DNA from: SB11 sp037968475
GTDB lineage: Bacteria; Bacteroidota; Bacteroidia; UBA8524
Length of the DNA: 64,000 nt
Reading direction: 5' to 3'
Assembly: GCA_037968475.1 (NCBI GenBank)
Contig: JBBKVO010000019.1
Location: 26,710-90,709 of the forward strand
Positions within the stretch are counted from its first letter, which is position 1; each line of letters opens with the position of its first letter. The notes below the pieces were generated by a model. The model was given only the letters and a program-made list of their open reading frames with translations, searched no databases and was not told where the DNA came from. A program made the translations under genes and the position numbers. This document shows, piece by piece, positions 27,026 through 36,534 of this stretch.

Positions 27026-29314
27026 ATGTTCATTATTCGGTTTTGTAATGTAATAAAATATGTTTTTGTACTTGTTGTTATAAGCATTTGCACATTTACT
27101 TCTAAAGGTCAAGGAGAGTATAATATATGGTATTTTGGCAATATGGCCGGATTGGATTTTAATACAACTCCCCCCACAGCTATAACCAGTTCTAATACAT
27201 ACGCAGCTGAAGGTACCTCGGGTATTTGCGACCGTAACGGAAATCTTGTGTTATACACCAACGACGATTCGATATATAACTACAAGCACCAGTTAATAAA
27301 AAACGGTCTTTATAACATACGAAAACAATCTCCAGTACAGGGGTTTATGGCTTTACCTCATCCTTCAAAGCCTTATAATTATTATATGTTTTGTTCTCCT
27401 GATGTTACTTTTACCGATAGTTTTATTCGCTATTCGTTGATAGATATGAGTTTGAATAATGGAAACGGGGAGGTTGTAGCTAAAGAAATACCTATAATGC
27501 CTGGTAATTATGAGCGTTTGGCTGTTACAGCACATGAAAACGACAAGGATTATTGGGTAGCAGGCATTGAAAGCAGAACTCCACCGAGCACAGTTGAAAT
27601 AGAAAGCTATTTCAACTGTGCCCGCACTGTAAACGGAAATATGGGTACTGCTTTACCTCCACAAAAAATAACAGGGACACCTACGGCCTATAACATAAAA
27701 TTTTCGCCTGATGGCAATGTTTTTGTAGGTCAACAAGGATGGTACGGTTTTGGTAAAAAGTTTTTCACTTTATATAAATTTGACCGTAGTACCGGATTGT
27801 TGTCTGATGGTTTAAAAATCCCGTATGCTGGTATAAATAATTTATTCTTTTCTGAATTTTCTGCCGACTCACGTTTTCTTTATATCACTTACACTGCTTT
27901 TCTTGCTTCCCCATCTTCGCCATTTCCATTTGCTTATGCGCAATACGACCTTTCATTATGGGACTCTACGGCTATAGCTTCTTCTAAAGTAATTATACAT
28001 GCCAACGGGTATTATCCTGCCGGTATGCAATTAGGACCCGACAAAAAAATTTATGTTTTTCATAATTTTAAAAAGTATTTAGGCGTAATTAATTCTCCCC
28101 AATTGGCAGGAACTGCCTGCCAATATATTGATAGCGCCATCTATCTTAAGGGGCGTTATAATATTGCAGGAGCACCATACTACCCTTCGTTTTGGTTTAC
28201 AAAACACCCTGTAAACCTTGGTATTGATACTGCACTGTGCATTGGTGATACTTTAGTGCTTGATGCAAAACAACCCCCTGATGCGAAAATAACATGGAGC
28301 ACGGGAGATACCACCCCAACCATAACTATAAAACAACAAGGCACTTATTGGGTTAAAGCAACTTTAGGTAAAGAAACCATAGGGGATACAGTCATTATAA
28401 AATATAAAAAACGCTACAAAGTATTTTTGGGTAACGACACAGCCTTTTGCGGGGCTTTTAGCCATCTGCTTGATGCAGGCAAAGGCGCCCAAAGCTATAA
28501 ATGGAACACGGGCGATACTACGGTGAAAAAGCTGGTAGACAGTGCGGGCATATATTCGGTAACTATTAAAGATACCAATACCTGCCCCATGGGTGATACC
28601 ATTTTGATTGGACAACTTAAAAAACCATCAATTAATATCGGGTTCGATTCTGCAAACTGTTCATTTGTTACACTCAGTATTCCACCTCAGGATAGTAGTA
28701 TTACCTACAAATGGGATACAGGAGATACAAACCGTACGATAACCGTATCTCAAAAAGGTCTGCACAGCATTACACTAAGCAATCTATTCTGCTCTATTAC
28801 TTCCACGGTAAATGTAAGTTTACTGGCAATGCCCATAGTGAACCTTATTGCTGATACTGTTATTTGTAAAACTCCATACATTGTTTTAGATGCGGGCGAT
28901 AGTGGTACCTATTACTGGAATACAGGAGAAACCACCCCCAAAATACAGGTGATAAATAAGGGGAAATATTGGGTTACCATATCACGTAACGGTTGTTCGG
29001 CTACCGACTCTATATATGTTGACGATTGCCGCGCATGGTACTTTATTCCAAATGCTTTTTCGCCCAACAATGATGGGCTGAATAATGTTTTTGGAGTTGT
29101 GGGTGAAAATATTTTGAATGTGGATATGCGAATTTTTGACCGTTGGGGAGAAAATATATTTAGTCAACGGGGGAATGAGGCTTATTGGGACGGTACTTAT
29201 AAATCCATTCCCTGCCCCGTGGGGATATATACTTATATTATAACCGTTACAGGGTATAAAAGGGGGCTGCTTGTAAAAGAAAACCACGCAGGAACAGTTA
29301 CCTTACTGCGTTGA
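27026..29314 (+). CDS. Large surface protein with Ig-like repeats and gliding-motility-type (T9SS type B) C-terminus
   Basis: 762 residues: a hydrophobic export signal (about 8-28), a propeller-like N-terminal half (starting YNIWYFGNMAGLDFN) to about 395, four Ig/PKD-like repeats (about 395-665) with the recurring motif YxWxTGDTT followed by GxYxVT, and a C-terminal domain (FIPNAFSPNNDGLNN, RIFDRWGENIF) that is the hallmark of gliding-motility-associated T9SS cargo. It should be exported by T9SS with PorP/SprF-type assistance. Function is probably adhesive; no catalytic site is seen. Confidence 0.9.
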   Translation: MFIIRFCNVIKYVFVLVVISICTFTSKGQGEYNIWYFGNMAGLDFNTTPPTAITSSNTYAAEGTSGICDRNGNLVLYTNDDSIYNYKHQLIKNGLYNIRKQSPVQGFMALPHPSKPYNYYMFCSPDVTFTDSFIRYSLIDMSLNNGNGEVVAKEIPIMPGNYERLAVTAHENDKDYWVAGIESRTPPSTVEIESYFNCARTVNGNMGTALPPQKITGTPTAYNIKFSPDGNVFVGQQGWYGFGKKFFTLYKFDRSTGLLSDGLKIPYAGINNLFFSEFSADSRFLYITYTAFLASPSSPFPFAYAQYDLSLWDSTAIASSKVIIHANGYYPAGMQLGPDKKIYVFHNFKKYLGVINSPQLAGTACQYIDSAIYLKGRYNIAGAPYYPSFWFTKHPVNLGIDTALCIGDTLVLDAKQPPDAKITWSTGDTTPTITIKQQGTYWVKATLGKETIGDTVIIKYKKRYKVFLGNDTAFCGAFSHLLDAGKGAQSYKWNTGDTTVKKLVDSAGIYSVTIKDTNTCPMGDTILIGQLKKPSINIGFDSANCSFVTLSIPPQDSSITYKWDTGDTNRTITVSQKGLHSITLSNLFCSITSTVNVSLLAMPIVNLIADTVICKTPYIVLDAGDSGTYYWNTGETTPKIQVINKGKYWVTISRNGCSATDSIYVDDCRAWYFIPNAFSPNNDGLNNVFGVVGENILNVDMRIFDRWGENIFSQRGNEAYWDGTYKSIPCPVGIYTYIITVTGYKRGLLVKENHAGTVTLLR

Positions 29315-29775
29315 TGATAGTCGTGTGCGATGGCTGTTATGGTGTCCCGAAAGCATTCGGGACGAACCATACGAGTGTTGGTCTACCCTCCCGCCCTTCG
29401 ACTTCGCTCTGGATGACAACGCGCTTGCAACCCTGTCATGCCGACGAAGGTCGGCATCTCGTTGCCCAATTCAGGAGGAATGTAGATTGAAATACTGTCC
29501 CAAATATATCGGGATTGCAATGATGATAGTCGTGTGCGGTGGTTGTCATGGTGAACGAAGTCAAATCCATGTGTAGGCCTATCGCTTGAAGGCTACAATT
29601 GTAGCATCCCGCTACTAGCAAGCGATAACGCTTGTATGTGTACTCCTTAAGCGTGGACGCTTAAGGAAACAACGAACCATACGTGTGTTAGCCTGCCCTT
29701 CTTACCCTTCGAGTTACCTCAGGATGACATCAAAAGAATAAATGATAACTGTTAAATGAATAATGAATAAAACCA
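29315..29775. repeat. Repeat island after the gliding-type protein gene
   Basis: Non-coding mosaic. In order: a piece of the GTGTCCCGAAAGCATTCGGG family (29340-29365); CTCAGGATGACA-type text; a palindromic-family copy at 29434-29497 (GCCGACGAAGGTCGGCATCTC then a GTTGCCCAATT spacer); and a left-truncated copy of the four-hairpin element (29583-29670) ending CTTAAGCGTGGACGCTTAAG. Short open frames here follow the repeats and are not genes. Confidence 0.8.
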
Positions 29776-29805
29776 ATAAAAAAGGACAGCTATTACTAGC
29801 TGCCC
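29776..29805 (-). terminator. Rho-independent terminator of the minus-strand T9SS pair
   Basis: Read on the minus strand: stem GGGCAGCTA / TAGCTGTCC (one G-U pair), loop of 4, followed by TTTTTTATT. Confidence 0.88.
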
Positions 29806-29841
29806 TTAACACTGTGATTGTATTACTAAAAGTTTTACCGA

Positions 29842-31101
29842 CTATTCTTTAACTACTTTATAAAAACTGCTTACGTTGTTTTGTGTATCAGTAAGCTCAA
29901 TCATATAAAAACCATTGGGAAGTGGGCTTAAATCTATAGTTGCGCTATACCCCACAATCTCTCCTTGCTTTACTACTTGCCCAGTAATAGTGGTTAATTT
30001 GTATGTACTATTACCTACGGTGCTTATGTTTAATATCCCACTTGTTGGATTAGGATAAATTGAGGCCGTACCTATGTTATTAAACGGATTTTCAATTCCT
30101 GTTTTTGCAGTACCTACTCTTTTAGGATTAGTTAAATCTCCTTGTGGGTCATTCATTACGCGTTCTTCAGGAACACAACCATCATAGCTACAAGGTGTTA
30201 TAAATGCTACGAATTTTGAATTAACGGTGGCCGTTGCTCTAAAATTAGGTAACAAACGAATTACTGAGCCTCCTTCAAAAATCACATCGGCACTTGTAGA
30301 TGTAGTTACCGTGCCCGACGATACCAAACCACCTGCCGCACTACTACCTGCATCAATGGTATATTTACGCGTATAAAAAGCAGCGGGTATAACTCCTGAT
30401 GATGTGTTTGTGCTCATATTAAATACAATTGGCGGGTTACATATTTCATACACATTTATATCATCAACAAATAACCAAACTTCAGCACTCTTTGAAGTAC
30501 CGTAAGGATACACCCAAAACTGGCTATAATCATCATTCGCCGTAAAGTCAAACGTAATTTTTGTCCAAGCCGAGCTCCATGCTACTTGCGTTTGATAAGC
30601 TACCTGAGTATTTGATGTAGAGGGAATATTTTCACCGCAATCTCCATTAGTGTTAGAACGTAGAGCCAAATTTTTAGCCAATCTAACCACTATATCCCCA
30701 TCATTTCCATAGTTGCTAACCCACATACACACCCTATAACTTCTGTCTTTAATAAAGTTTTTATTGGTAAATATTCCTTCTCCATAATGCCCCGATGGAT
30801 AATCTTCCTTACCCCACATGGCCATAAAATTATTGCCAGCAGGTGTATTCCCCGGAGGCGTATTAGTACCTACTATGATAGGATTACTCCACAACTGTGG
30901 TGTACCGTGCGAACGATACCACCCTGATACACAAGTATTTGTAAACGTTTCACAAGAAAGTGAACTTGAAATGGGTGGGGTTAAAAAAACAGTCGAACCA
31001 CAAAAGCTTTCAAAACTTTGGTTGGTTAGTTGTGCTTTTCCCTGAAAGGCTATGAGGAAACTCCCCAGTAGGCCTAACAGTATTTTTCTTTTTAATACCA
31101 T
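29842..31101 (-). CDS. Secreted jelly-roll (carbohydrate-binding-like) protein with T9SS type A sorting domain
   Basis: 419 residues: a signal peptide (1-23, ending GKAQ); a beta-sandwich over about 25-220 that begins NQSFESFC and has many aromatic residues (YSQFWVYPYG, VWLFVDDINVYE), like CBM-type or concanavalin-like lectin domains in gliding bacteria; a middle segment about 225-310 with VIFEGGSVIRLLPNF, a common surface-protein linker motif; and the sorting domain (about 345-419, ASIYPNPTSGILNIS). It probably binds polysaccharide or matrix. It lies 39 bases downstream of the tail-fibre-like gene, forming a two-gene operon that ends at the terminator at 29776. Confidence 0.85.
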   Translation of the reverse strand: MVLKRKILLGLLGSFLIAFQGKAQLTNQSFESFCGSTVFLTPPISSSLSCETFTNTCVSGWYRSHGTPQLWSNPIIVGTNTPPGNTPAGNNFMAMWGKEDYPSGHYGEGIFTNKNFIKDRSYRVCMWVSNYGNDGDIVVRLAKNLALRSNTNGDCGENIPSTSNTQVAYQTQVAWSSAWTKITFDFTANDDYSQFWVYPYGTSKSAEVWLFVDDINVYEICNPPIVFNMSTNTSSGVIPAAFYTRKYTIDAGSSAAGGLVSSGTVTTSTSADVIFEGGSVIRLLPNFRATATVNSKFVAFITPCSYDGCVPEERVMNDPQGDLTNPKRVGTAKTGIENPFNNIGTASIYPNPTSGILNISTVGNSTYKLTTITGQVVKQGEIVGYSATIDLSPLPNGFYMIELTDTQNNVSSFYKVVKE

Positions 31102-31140
31102 AATTGAAATAAATTTTAAGATTGAACATTGTAATAACTA

Positions 31141-32154
31141 CTACTTGGTAAGCTCTTTAAGTTGCTTATCAAGGGCTTCAATCTTTTTATTCATTTCTAT
31201 TATGTACAAGGTCATTTCTTCAATTTTTTTCATGTGCAAGGCTTGCATTTCGGCCAATTTCAAACCATTGGTTTCAATATCTTGCTGTGTTGGTATTTCG
31301 GGCAAGTGTTTGTATTGGTTTATGTAGCTTTCAAGCATATTAAGTGGCATTAGTGCATAGGTAGGCTCAAATACATAATCGCACCAGCCTGTTTCTACAC
31401 GCACTTCTTTTGCACGTATAGTACCGCAAACATCAAGTTTGTAGGCTGGGCTACCTGTGCCTATACCTACATTACCATTATCTTTAAGAAAAAGAAAATA
31501 ATTACCTGCATTTACACTTGGGAAAGGTTTCCAAAAGTTTAAGCCCGCTGCGCCTGCTTCATACTCCAAAGCCCAATCACCATTTACATTAGCCATATTT
31601 GGTCTGAAAGAAAGATACTTGCCCGCAGCATTAATAACAATATTTCCGCGTACATCCAACGTATGGGTAGGGTCGGGTGTTCCCAACCCGATATTACCCA
31701 ACATATTTATTTTGCTAATGGTACCAAAGCCCATATTTCTACCAATAGTAATACGGTTGGCTGCATTACCTTCAAAATATATTAGGCTCGATATACGTGT
31801 ACCATTGTCGTGTACTGCAATTTCGGTATTGTCTTCACATTCAAGCAATAAACCGGCTGTATTGGAGTTCCACAAGCTACCACCCCCAAAATTAGCATTA
31901 GTATTACCAATGGTTAAAGAACCCGGCGCCATTTTTCCACCAGAAACTGCATAACGGTTTCCCGACCATATATTGGCTGTCCCCTTAACATCAAGTGTTG
32001 TAATTGGGTTTGCCTCTCCAATTCCCACAAGTTGACCAATAGGACTTGCGTACATTTTTGTAGCCGGGTAAGTGGTTGTATTCCACTGTGCAATTGAATG
32101 TTGTGCTGTAAACAAAAGTGCCACAGCTGCGATTGATTTGATAGTTTTTTTCAT
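31141..32154 (-). CDS. Tail-fibre-like repeat protein with C-terminal coiled coil
   Basis: 337 residues: a signal peptide (1-22) and repeated ~60-100 residue units with the motif GNVGIGTxxPxYKLDVxG (three instances: VGIGEANPITTLDVKG, IGLGTPDPTHTLDVRG, VGIGTGSPAYKLDVCG). This motif is widespread in Bacteroidota surface proteins and phage tail-spike-like proteins. Residues about 285-337 form a coiled coil (MKKIEEMTLYIIEMNKKIEAL) with a preceding HLPEIPTQQDIE. That C-terminal part resembles the region before the S74 intramolecular chaperone, which is not evident. Trimer formation is likely. There is no T9SS domain of its own. Confidence 0.8.
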   Translation of the reverse strand: MKKTIKSIAAVALLFTAQHSIAQWNTTTYPATKMYASPIGQLVGIGEANPITTLDVKGTANIWSGNRYAVSGGKMAPGSLTIGNTNANFGGGSLWNSNTAGLLLECEDNTEIAVHDNGTRISSLIYFEGNAANRITIGRNMGFGTISKINMLGNIGLGTPDPTHTLDVRGNIVINAAGKYLSFRPNMANVNGDWALEYEAGAAGLNFWKPFPSVNAGNYFLFLKDNGNVGIGTGSPAYKLDVCGTIRAKEVRVETGWCDYVFEPTYALMPLNMLESYINQYKHLPEIPTQQDIETNGLKLAEMQALHMKKIEEMTLYIIEMNKKIEALDKQLKELTK

Positions 32155-32484
32155 AATTAAAAAGTGATTAAATAGATATTATACCATCAAATCTCACACA
32201 TAAAAAAAACTTAAAAGTGCCATATCTAATACGCGGTACTAATTTCGGCATAAGTGGCATGTTTTGTCTTATAAATGGATTTAAAGGTGTGGTAGCCTGT
32301 GCGACGGTTTCTTATCCTTTGGTGGATTGTGCCCAGATAAGAGAGGTTAAAACCTACCACTACTCATACCCTATCGAGATTGCCGTTAGCTTTTCATTTG
32401 CCAATAGCCGTCCTTTTACCCCTAAATCCCCTGAAGGGGTAATTATACCCATTTACACGCAACTAAAAAATAGTAGTTGGTTTT

Positions 32485-32598
32485 AACTCACCCCAGTTTT
32501 ATTGGAAAGCTGGAACCACATAACTACGCCCCTCTCTTATAAAAAAAGAGAGGGGGAATTATGAACGTCTGTAATAAACGCATTATTTGGGGTGAGTT
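32485..32598. repeat. ~110-bp inverted-end element, copy 1
   Basis: Starts AACTCACCCC and ends GGGGTGAGTT, with an internal CCCCTCTCTTA / AAGAGAGGGGG hairpin. It has the same length and plan as the elements at 55545, 56117 and 63198 onwards, with diverged interior. Confidence 0.8.
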
Positions 32599-32810
32599 AA
32601 CTAAAAATTACCCATACGTGTTGCGTGTAACAAGGTATAAGCATCCCTGAAGGGGACTAATCAAAGACGTACGAGTACGGCTGTCACCCTGAGCGAAGTC
32701 GAAGAGCGTGCGGTGAACTATATAAACTCCCCTCCAAGCCAAAGGCCAACAGCTAAAAGCTTATTAAACGATAAATGCTAAATGATTAATGATAACTGTA
32801 AAATGATAAT

Positions 32811-32899
32811 CGTCCGACTGCCCAACACTCCCCCTCTCTTACAAAAAAGAGAGGGGCGCATATCGTCAAGTCTACCAAAACAATACTTCGGGGTGAGTT
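32811..32899. repeat. ~110-bp inverted-end element, copy 2, left end missing
   Basis: From CGTCCGACTG to GGGGTGAGTT, with the interior almost identical to 55545-55657. The left AACTCACCCC is lost. Confidence 0.75.
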
Positions 32900-33047
32900 A
32901 AAGAAATCTTAACTCTTAAACTTCCCTCCAAGCCAAAGGCCAATAGCTAAAAGCCCACTAGATGATAACTGCTAAATAATTAATGTTAAATGATAACTGT
33001 AAAATGTAAAATGTAAAATCCAATGCCCAACCATCCAACGCTTTGTG

Positions 33048-33055
33048 TATTTTTG
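33048..33055 (+). promoter_or_regulatory. -7 promoter element of gatB
   Basis: TATTTTTG; the transcript would begin near 33062, after the ATG at 33043. This supports translation from the GTG at 33079. Confidence 0.45.
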
Positions 33056-33078
33056 TACTCTTTACATTAATTTATATA

Positions 33079-34551
33079 GTGACAGCAACCGCAACAACAT
33101 CAGTATACGATAAATACGAAGCCGTTATTGGCCTCGAAGTCCACGCACAAATGCTAACCAAAAGCAAAGCCTTTTGTGGCGATAGTACCGAGTATGGGGC
33201 TGAACCCAATACACAGGTAAGCGTTATATCGTTAGCACACCCCGGCACATTACCCCGCCATAATATAAAAGCAATAGAGTATGCCATTAAAATGGGCTTG
33301 GCAGTGGGTGCAAACATTCGCGAAGAGAACCAATACGCCCGCAAAAACTATTTTTATGCCGATTTGCCCAAAGGCTACCAAATTACCCAAGATAAAACCC
33401 CTATTTGCACAGGCGGCAGCGTAAAAATTAAACAGAAAGACGGCAGCGAAAAGCATATCAATATTACCCGCATACACATGGAAGAAGATGCGGGAAAAAG
33501 TATGCACGACCAAGATATATACGATACCCTTGTCGATTTTAACCGTGCAGGCGTTGCCCTTATAGAAATAGTTACCGAGCCCGATTTGCGCGATAGCGAC
33601 GAAGCTTACCAATACCTTACCGAAATGCGCAAACTGGTACGCTACCTTGATATTTGCGACGGTAATATGGAAGAAGGCAGCCTTCGTTGCGATGCCAACG
33701 TATCGGTTCGCCTAAAAGGCGCACCAGAATTTGGTACTAAGGTAGAGGTGAAAAACATGAACTCTATTAGCAACGTAAAACGCGCTATTGAGCACGAGAT
33801 TATCCGCCAAATAGATGAGTTGGAAGCTGGCCGTACCTTTACTACCGAAACCCGCAGTTTTGATGCCACCAAAGGCACTACTTTTAGTATGCGTAGCAAA
33901 GAATTGGCAAACGATTACCGCTATTTCCCCGAGCCTGATTTACCGCCATTAATAATAGGACGTGCTTGGATTGATGAAGTACACAGCCAAATGCCTGCCC
34001 TTCCCGATGAGTTGTTTAATCGCTACACCAAAGAGTTTGGATTAAACGAATACGATGCAGGCGTACTAACCGATAGCAAAGAAATAGCACAGTATTTTGA
34101 TACTGTTTGTACCCATACCACCAACTACAAGGCAGCTGCCAACTGGGTAATGGGCAACGTAAAATCGTACCTAAACGAAAACGCAATCGACCTGTCCGAT
34201 TTCACCCTACCCGCTCCATCAATAGCGCAACTAATAGCTTTGATTGACGATGGGAAAGTGAGCAATAGCGCCGCATCGCAAAAAATATTTCCACAAATGG
34301 TAGCGCAGCCTACCAAAAACCCTTTGCAAATTGCCGAAGAACTAAACTTGATACAAGAAAGCGGCGCAGACTTTTTGCAAGAGATAATAAAAACAGCCGT
34401 AGCCCAATACCCCGATAAGGTTGAAGAATACAAAAGCGGTAAAAAATCGCTGTTGGGATTGTTTATGGGCGAGGTGATGAAACAAAGTAAAGGCAAGGCC
34501 GACCCAAAAGTGGCAAGCCAATTGCTACAACAATATTTAGAAACATTATAA
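33079..34551 (+). CDS. gatB: Asp/Glu-tRNA amidotransferase subunit B
   Basis: 490 residues from the GTG at 33079 (VTATATTSVYDKYEAVIGLEVHAQM); GatB proteins begin near EAVIGLEVHAQL, and the upstream ATG at 33043 would precede the predicted transcription start. GatB, in the GatCAB complex, converts Asp-tRNA(Asn) and/or Glu-tRNA(Gln) to the amide form. The cradle domain contains PGTLPRHN, YPDLPKGYQITQ-like (YADLPKGYQITQ) and RIHMEEDAGK, and the C-terminal helical/YqeY domain ends KADPKVASQLLQQYL. gatA and gatC are not in the window. A TlpA-like lipoprotein gene follows after 28 bases. Confidence 0.95.
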   Translation: MTATATTSVYDKYEAVIGLEVHAQMLTKSKAFCGDSTEYGAEPNTQVSVISLAHPGTLPRHNIKAIEYAIKMGLAVGANIREENQYARKNYFYADLPKGYQITQDKTPICTGGSVKIKQKDGSEKHINITRIHMEEDAGKSMHDQDIYDTLVDFNRAGVALIEIVTEPDLRDSDEAYQYLTEMRKLVRYLDICDGNMEEGSLRCDANVSVRLKGAPEFGTKVEVKNMNSISNVKRAIEHEIIRQIDELEAGRTFTTETRSFDATKGTTFSMRSKELANDYRYFPEPDLPPLIIGRAWIDEVHSQMPALPDELFNRYTKEFGLNEYDAGVLTDSKEIAQYFDTVCTHTTNYKAAANWVMGNVKSYLNENAIDLSDFTLPAPSIAQLIALIDDGKVSNSAASQKIFPQMVAQPTKNPLQIAEELNLIQESGADFLQEIIKTAVAQYPDKVEEYKSGKKSLLGLFMGEVMKQSKGKADPKVASQLLQQYLETL

Positions 34552-34579
34552 AAACTTATAAATAAGGAACGATATACGT

Positions 34580-35713
34580 ATGAGAACCTTTAAAATTTTA
34601 TACCTACTACCAATATTGCTGTTTAGCTTTTGCAGCTCGAAAGTTGGAAATGAAACTAACACCACAGAAACCCAAACACAGGGGCAGGTGTTTAAAGTAT
34701 CAGGCAAAATAAGCAACTACAGCGGCACACAATTGGTGCTAAACGAAATTACCCCACAAGGTATGCAGCCGTTGGATACAGCAACACTTGATGCCACAGG
34801 CAATTTTAGTTTTGAAGGCTTTGTGCGCGAAAAAACCTTTGGCATTATCAGTCTAGGTCAATACCGTAATGTATTTTTAATATTAGATACTACATCAAAC
34901 ATAAAACTGGATATAGATGGCGGAGCAACCGTTACTTACCAAGTAAGTAATAGCCCCGAGAGTGCTGATATTCAAAAAGTAGCCAATATAAACTCAGAGT
35001 ACAATCAAAAAATAGTTGATTTAGATGCTGAGTTTCAACGCGACCCTACTATGAGTGCTGAAAAAAGAGCAGAAATAGAAGGCAAAGTAAACGGCCTTAT
35101 GGCTGAATTGAAAGACAAACTGGCTGCTACCGTTGGCTCACTAAAAAGTCCATTGGCACAAATATTTGCTATCGAAATGCTACAAGTAGCTGCCGATAGA
35201 GCTACTGAAGAAAAACTGATAGCCAGCATTGATAAATTACCCGCTAATAAATGGTTTACCATATATAAACCCAAAGCACAAAGCCGTATAAAAACTGCTG
35301 TTGGAGCTACCGCACCTGATATTATGCTTAATACACCCGATGGGCTACCATTAAGCCTTAGCTCGCTAAAAGGTAAATATGTACTTATAGATTTTTGGGC
35401 TAGTTGGTGCAAACCTTGCCGTGCCGAAAATCCAAATGTAGTGCGTATGTACAACCAATACAAAGATAAAGGTTTCGAGATTTTGGGCGTATCACTTGAC
35501 AATAACCCTGAGGCTTGGAAAAAAGCCATTATGGCCGATGGTCTTACATGGAAACACATTAGCGATTTGGGCGGCTGGCAATCATCAGCAGCGCAATTGT
35601 ATAGCATTAGCAGCATACCTCAAACTATTTTGGTAGACAAAGAAGGAAAGATAATTGCCAAAGGTTTGCGTGGCGCTCAACTTGAAGAAAAGTTGAAAAC
35701 CCTGTTGAATTAA
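34580..35713 (+). CDS. TlpA-like thiol-disulfide oxidoreductase lipoprotein (DUF4369 + AhpC/TSA)
   Basis: 377 residues: a lipobox LLFSFC (Cys about 16-17), an N-terminal DUF4369-type beta domain (about 40-140), a helical linker, and a thioredoxin/AhpC-TSA domain (about 240-377) with the active site WASWCKPC (C277, C280) and the cis-proline region SSIPQTILVD. Such proteins face the periplasm and reduce or shuffle disulfides, often in cytochrome maturation or envelope redox. It is probably co-transcribed with gatB (28-base gap). Confidence 0.9.
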   Translation: MRTFKILYLLPILLFSFCSSKVGNETNTTETQTQGQVFKVSGKISNYSGTQLVLNEITPQGMQPLDTATLDATGNFSFEGFVREKTFGIISLGQYRNVFLILDTTSNIKLDIDGGATVTYQVSNSPESADIQKVANINSEYNQKIVDLDAEFQRDPTMSAEKRAEIEGKVNGLMAELKDKLAATVGSLKSPLAQIFAIEMLQVAADRATEEKLIASIDKLPANKWFTIYKPKAQSRIKTAVGATAPDIMLNTPDGLPLSLSSLKGKYVLIDFWASWCKPCRAENPNVVRMYNQYKDKGFEILGVSLDNNPEAWKKAIMADGLTWKHISDLGGWQSSAAQLYSISSIPQTILVDKEGKIIAKGLRGAQLEEKLKTLLN

Positions 35714-35724
35714 TAACCTCTGTT

Positions 35725-35732
35725 TAGTTTTG
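35725..35732 (+). promoter_or_regulatory. -7 promoter element of the two-component pair
   Basis: TAGTTTTG with a TTG at 35705-35707, 17 bases upstream. The leader would be about 115 bases. Confidence 0.4.
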
Positions 35733-35853
35733 TATACGGCTTTTGTGAGTAAAGTGTTCAAAATACTCATTTTTTGAGGTTGTTAATAATTAGTTAAAGT
35801 TATCTTTACATTGAATTCATTACCTGCCGATAACCTTGCACCAAACAAAGGGT

Positions 35854-36534
35854 ATGGAAAAAAATACTTATAAAATATTGGTAGTAGACGACGAGCCAGA
35901 CATCTTGGAATTTATCGACTACAATCTTAAACGCGAGGGCTATGAGGTATTCCTAGCTCCCAACGGGCAGGAAGGTATTGAAAAAGCCAAAGAAGTAAAC
36001 CCCGACCTAATAGTACTGGATGTAATGATGCCCGTATTGGATGGTATAGAGGCCTGCCGACGCTTACGCGATATGCCTGAATTTAAATCTACTTTTATAG
36101 TATTTTTAACTGCACGCAGCGAAGAATATAGCGAAATAGCAGGGTTTAATGTTGGTGCTGATGATTACATCTCAAAACCTATTAAACCTCGTGTGTTACT
36201 TAGCCGTATCAACGCAATATTGCGAAGAAAAGACCAAAACAATGCCCCATCAAAAATACAACTTGGTGATTTGGTGATTGACAAAGACAGTTTTGTAGTT
36301 ACCAAAGGCGGACAAAAAGTACAAATGGCAAAAAAAGAATTTGAGCTATTGTACCTACTAGCCGGCAAACCGGGCAAAGTATTTACCCGCGAAAACATAC
36401 TTGAAAAAGTATGGGGTGATGATGTTTTGGTGGTTGATAGGACTATTGATGTACACATCCGTAAAATACGCGAAAAACTAGGCGACGAAAACATTAGTAC
36501 CGTAAAAGGGGTTGGGTACAAGTTTGAAGCATGA
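35854..36534 (+). CDS. OmpR/PhoB-family response regulator
   Basis: 226 residues from MEKNTYKILVVDDEPD; an upstream TTG would add six residues. The receiver domain (about 5-120) has the acidic pocket DDEP, phosphoacceptor D56 in IVLDVMMP, a Thr in FLTARSEEY and the lysine in YISKPIKPR. A C-terminal winged helix (about 130-226) with EFELLYLLAGKPGKVFTR and VDVHIRKIREKLG-like text (TIDVHIRKIREKLG) binds DNA. The stop overlaps the kinase start by 4 bases (ATGA), so the pair is translationally coupled. It is similar to PhoB/RprY-type regulators; the target is unknown. Confidence 0.95.
   Translation: MEKNTYKILVVDDEPDILEFIDYNLKREGYEVFLAPNGQEGIEKAKEVNPDLIVLDVMMPVLDGIEACRRLRDMPEFKSTFIVFLTARSEEYSEIAGFNVGADDYISKPIKPRVLLSRINAILRRKDQNNAPSKIQLGDLVIDKDSFVVTKGGQKVQMAKKEFELLYLLAGKPGKVFTRENILEKVWGDDVLVVDRTIDVHIRKIREKLGDENISTVKGVGYKFEA

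Larger units (their letters stand above)
32155..33047. repeat. Repeat island upstream of gatB
   Basis: No genes. Contents: a diverged copy of the AGGTTAAAACCTACC / CATACCCTATCGAGATTGCC segment (around 32340-32395), the ~110-bp element (separate entry, 32485-32598), a GTCGAAGAGCGTGCGGTGAAC piece at 32697-32717, a left-truncated ~110-bp element (32811-32899), and low-complexity AAATGATAACTG-type text repeated at 32775-32805 and 32960-33015. Confidence 0.75.

Noticed and set aside
29325..29576. 83-codon open frame on the plus strand
   Set aside because: Lies wholly in repeat families; translation is Cys/Arg-rich and not conserved between copies.
32217..32486. 89-codon open frame upstream of gatB
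   Set aside because: Runs through repeat segments up to the start of the ~110-bp element; no start signals.
33043..33078. ATG at 33043 as the gatB start
   Set aside because: It precedes the predicted transcription start, and the added residues are hydrophobic and atypical for GatB.
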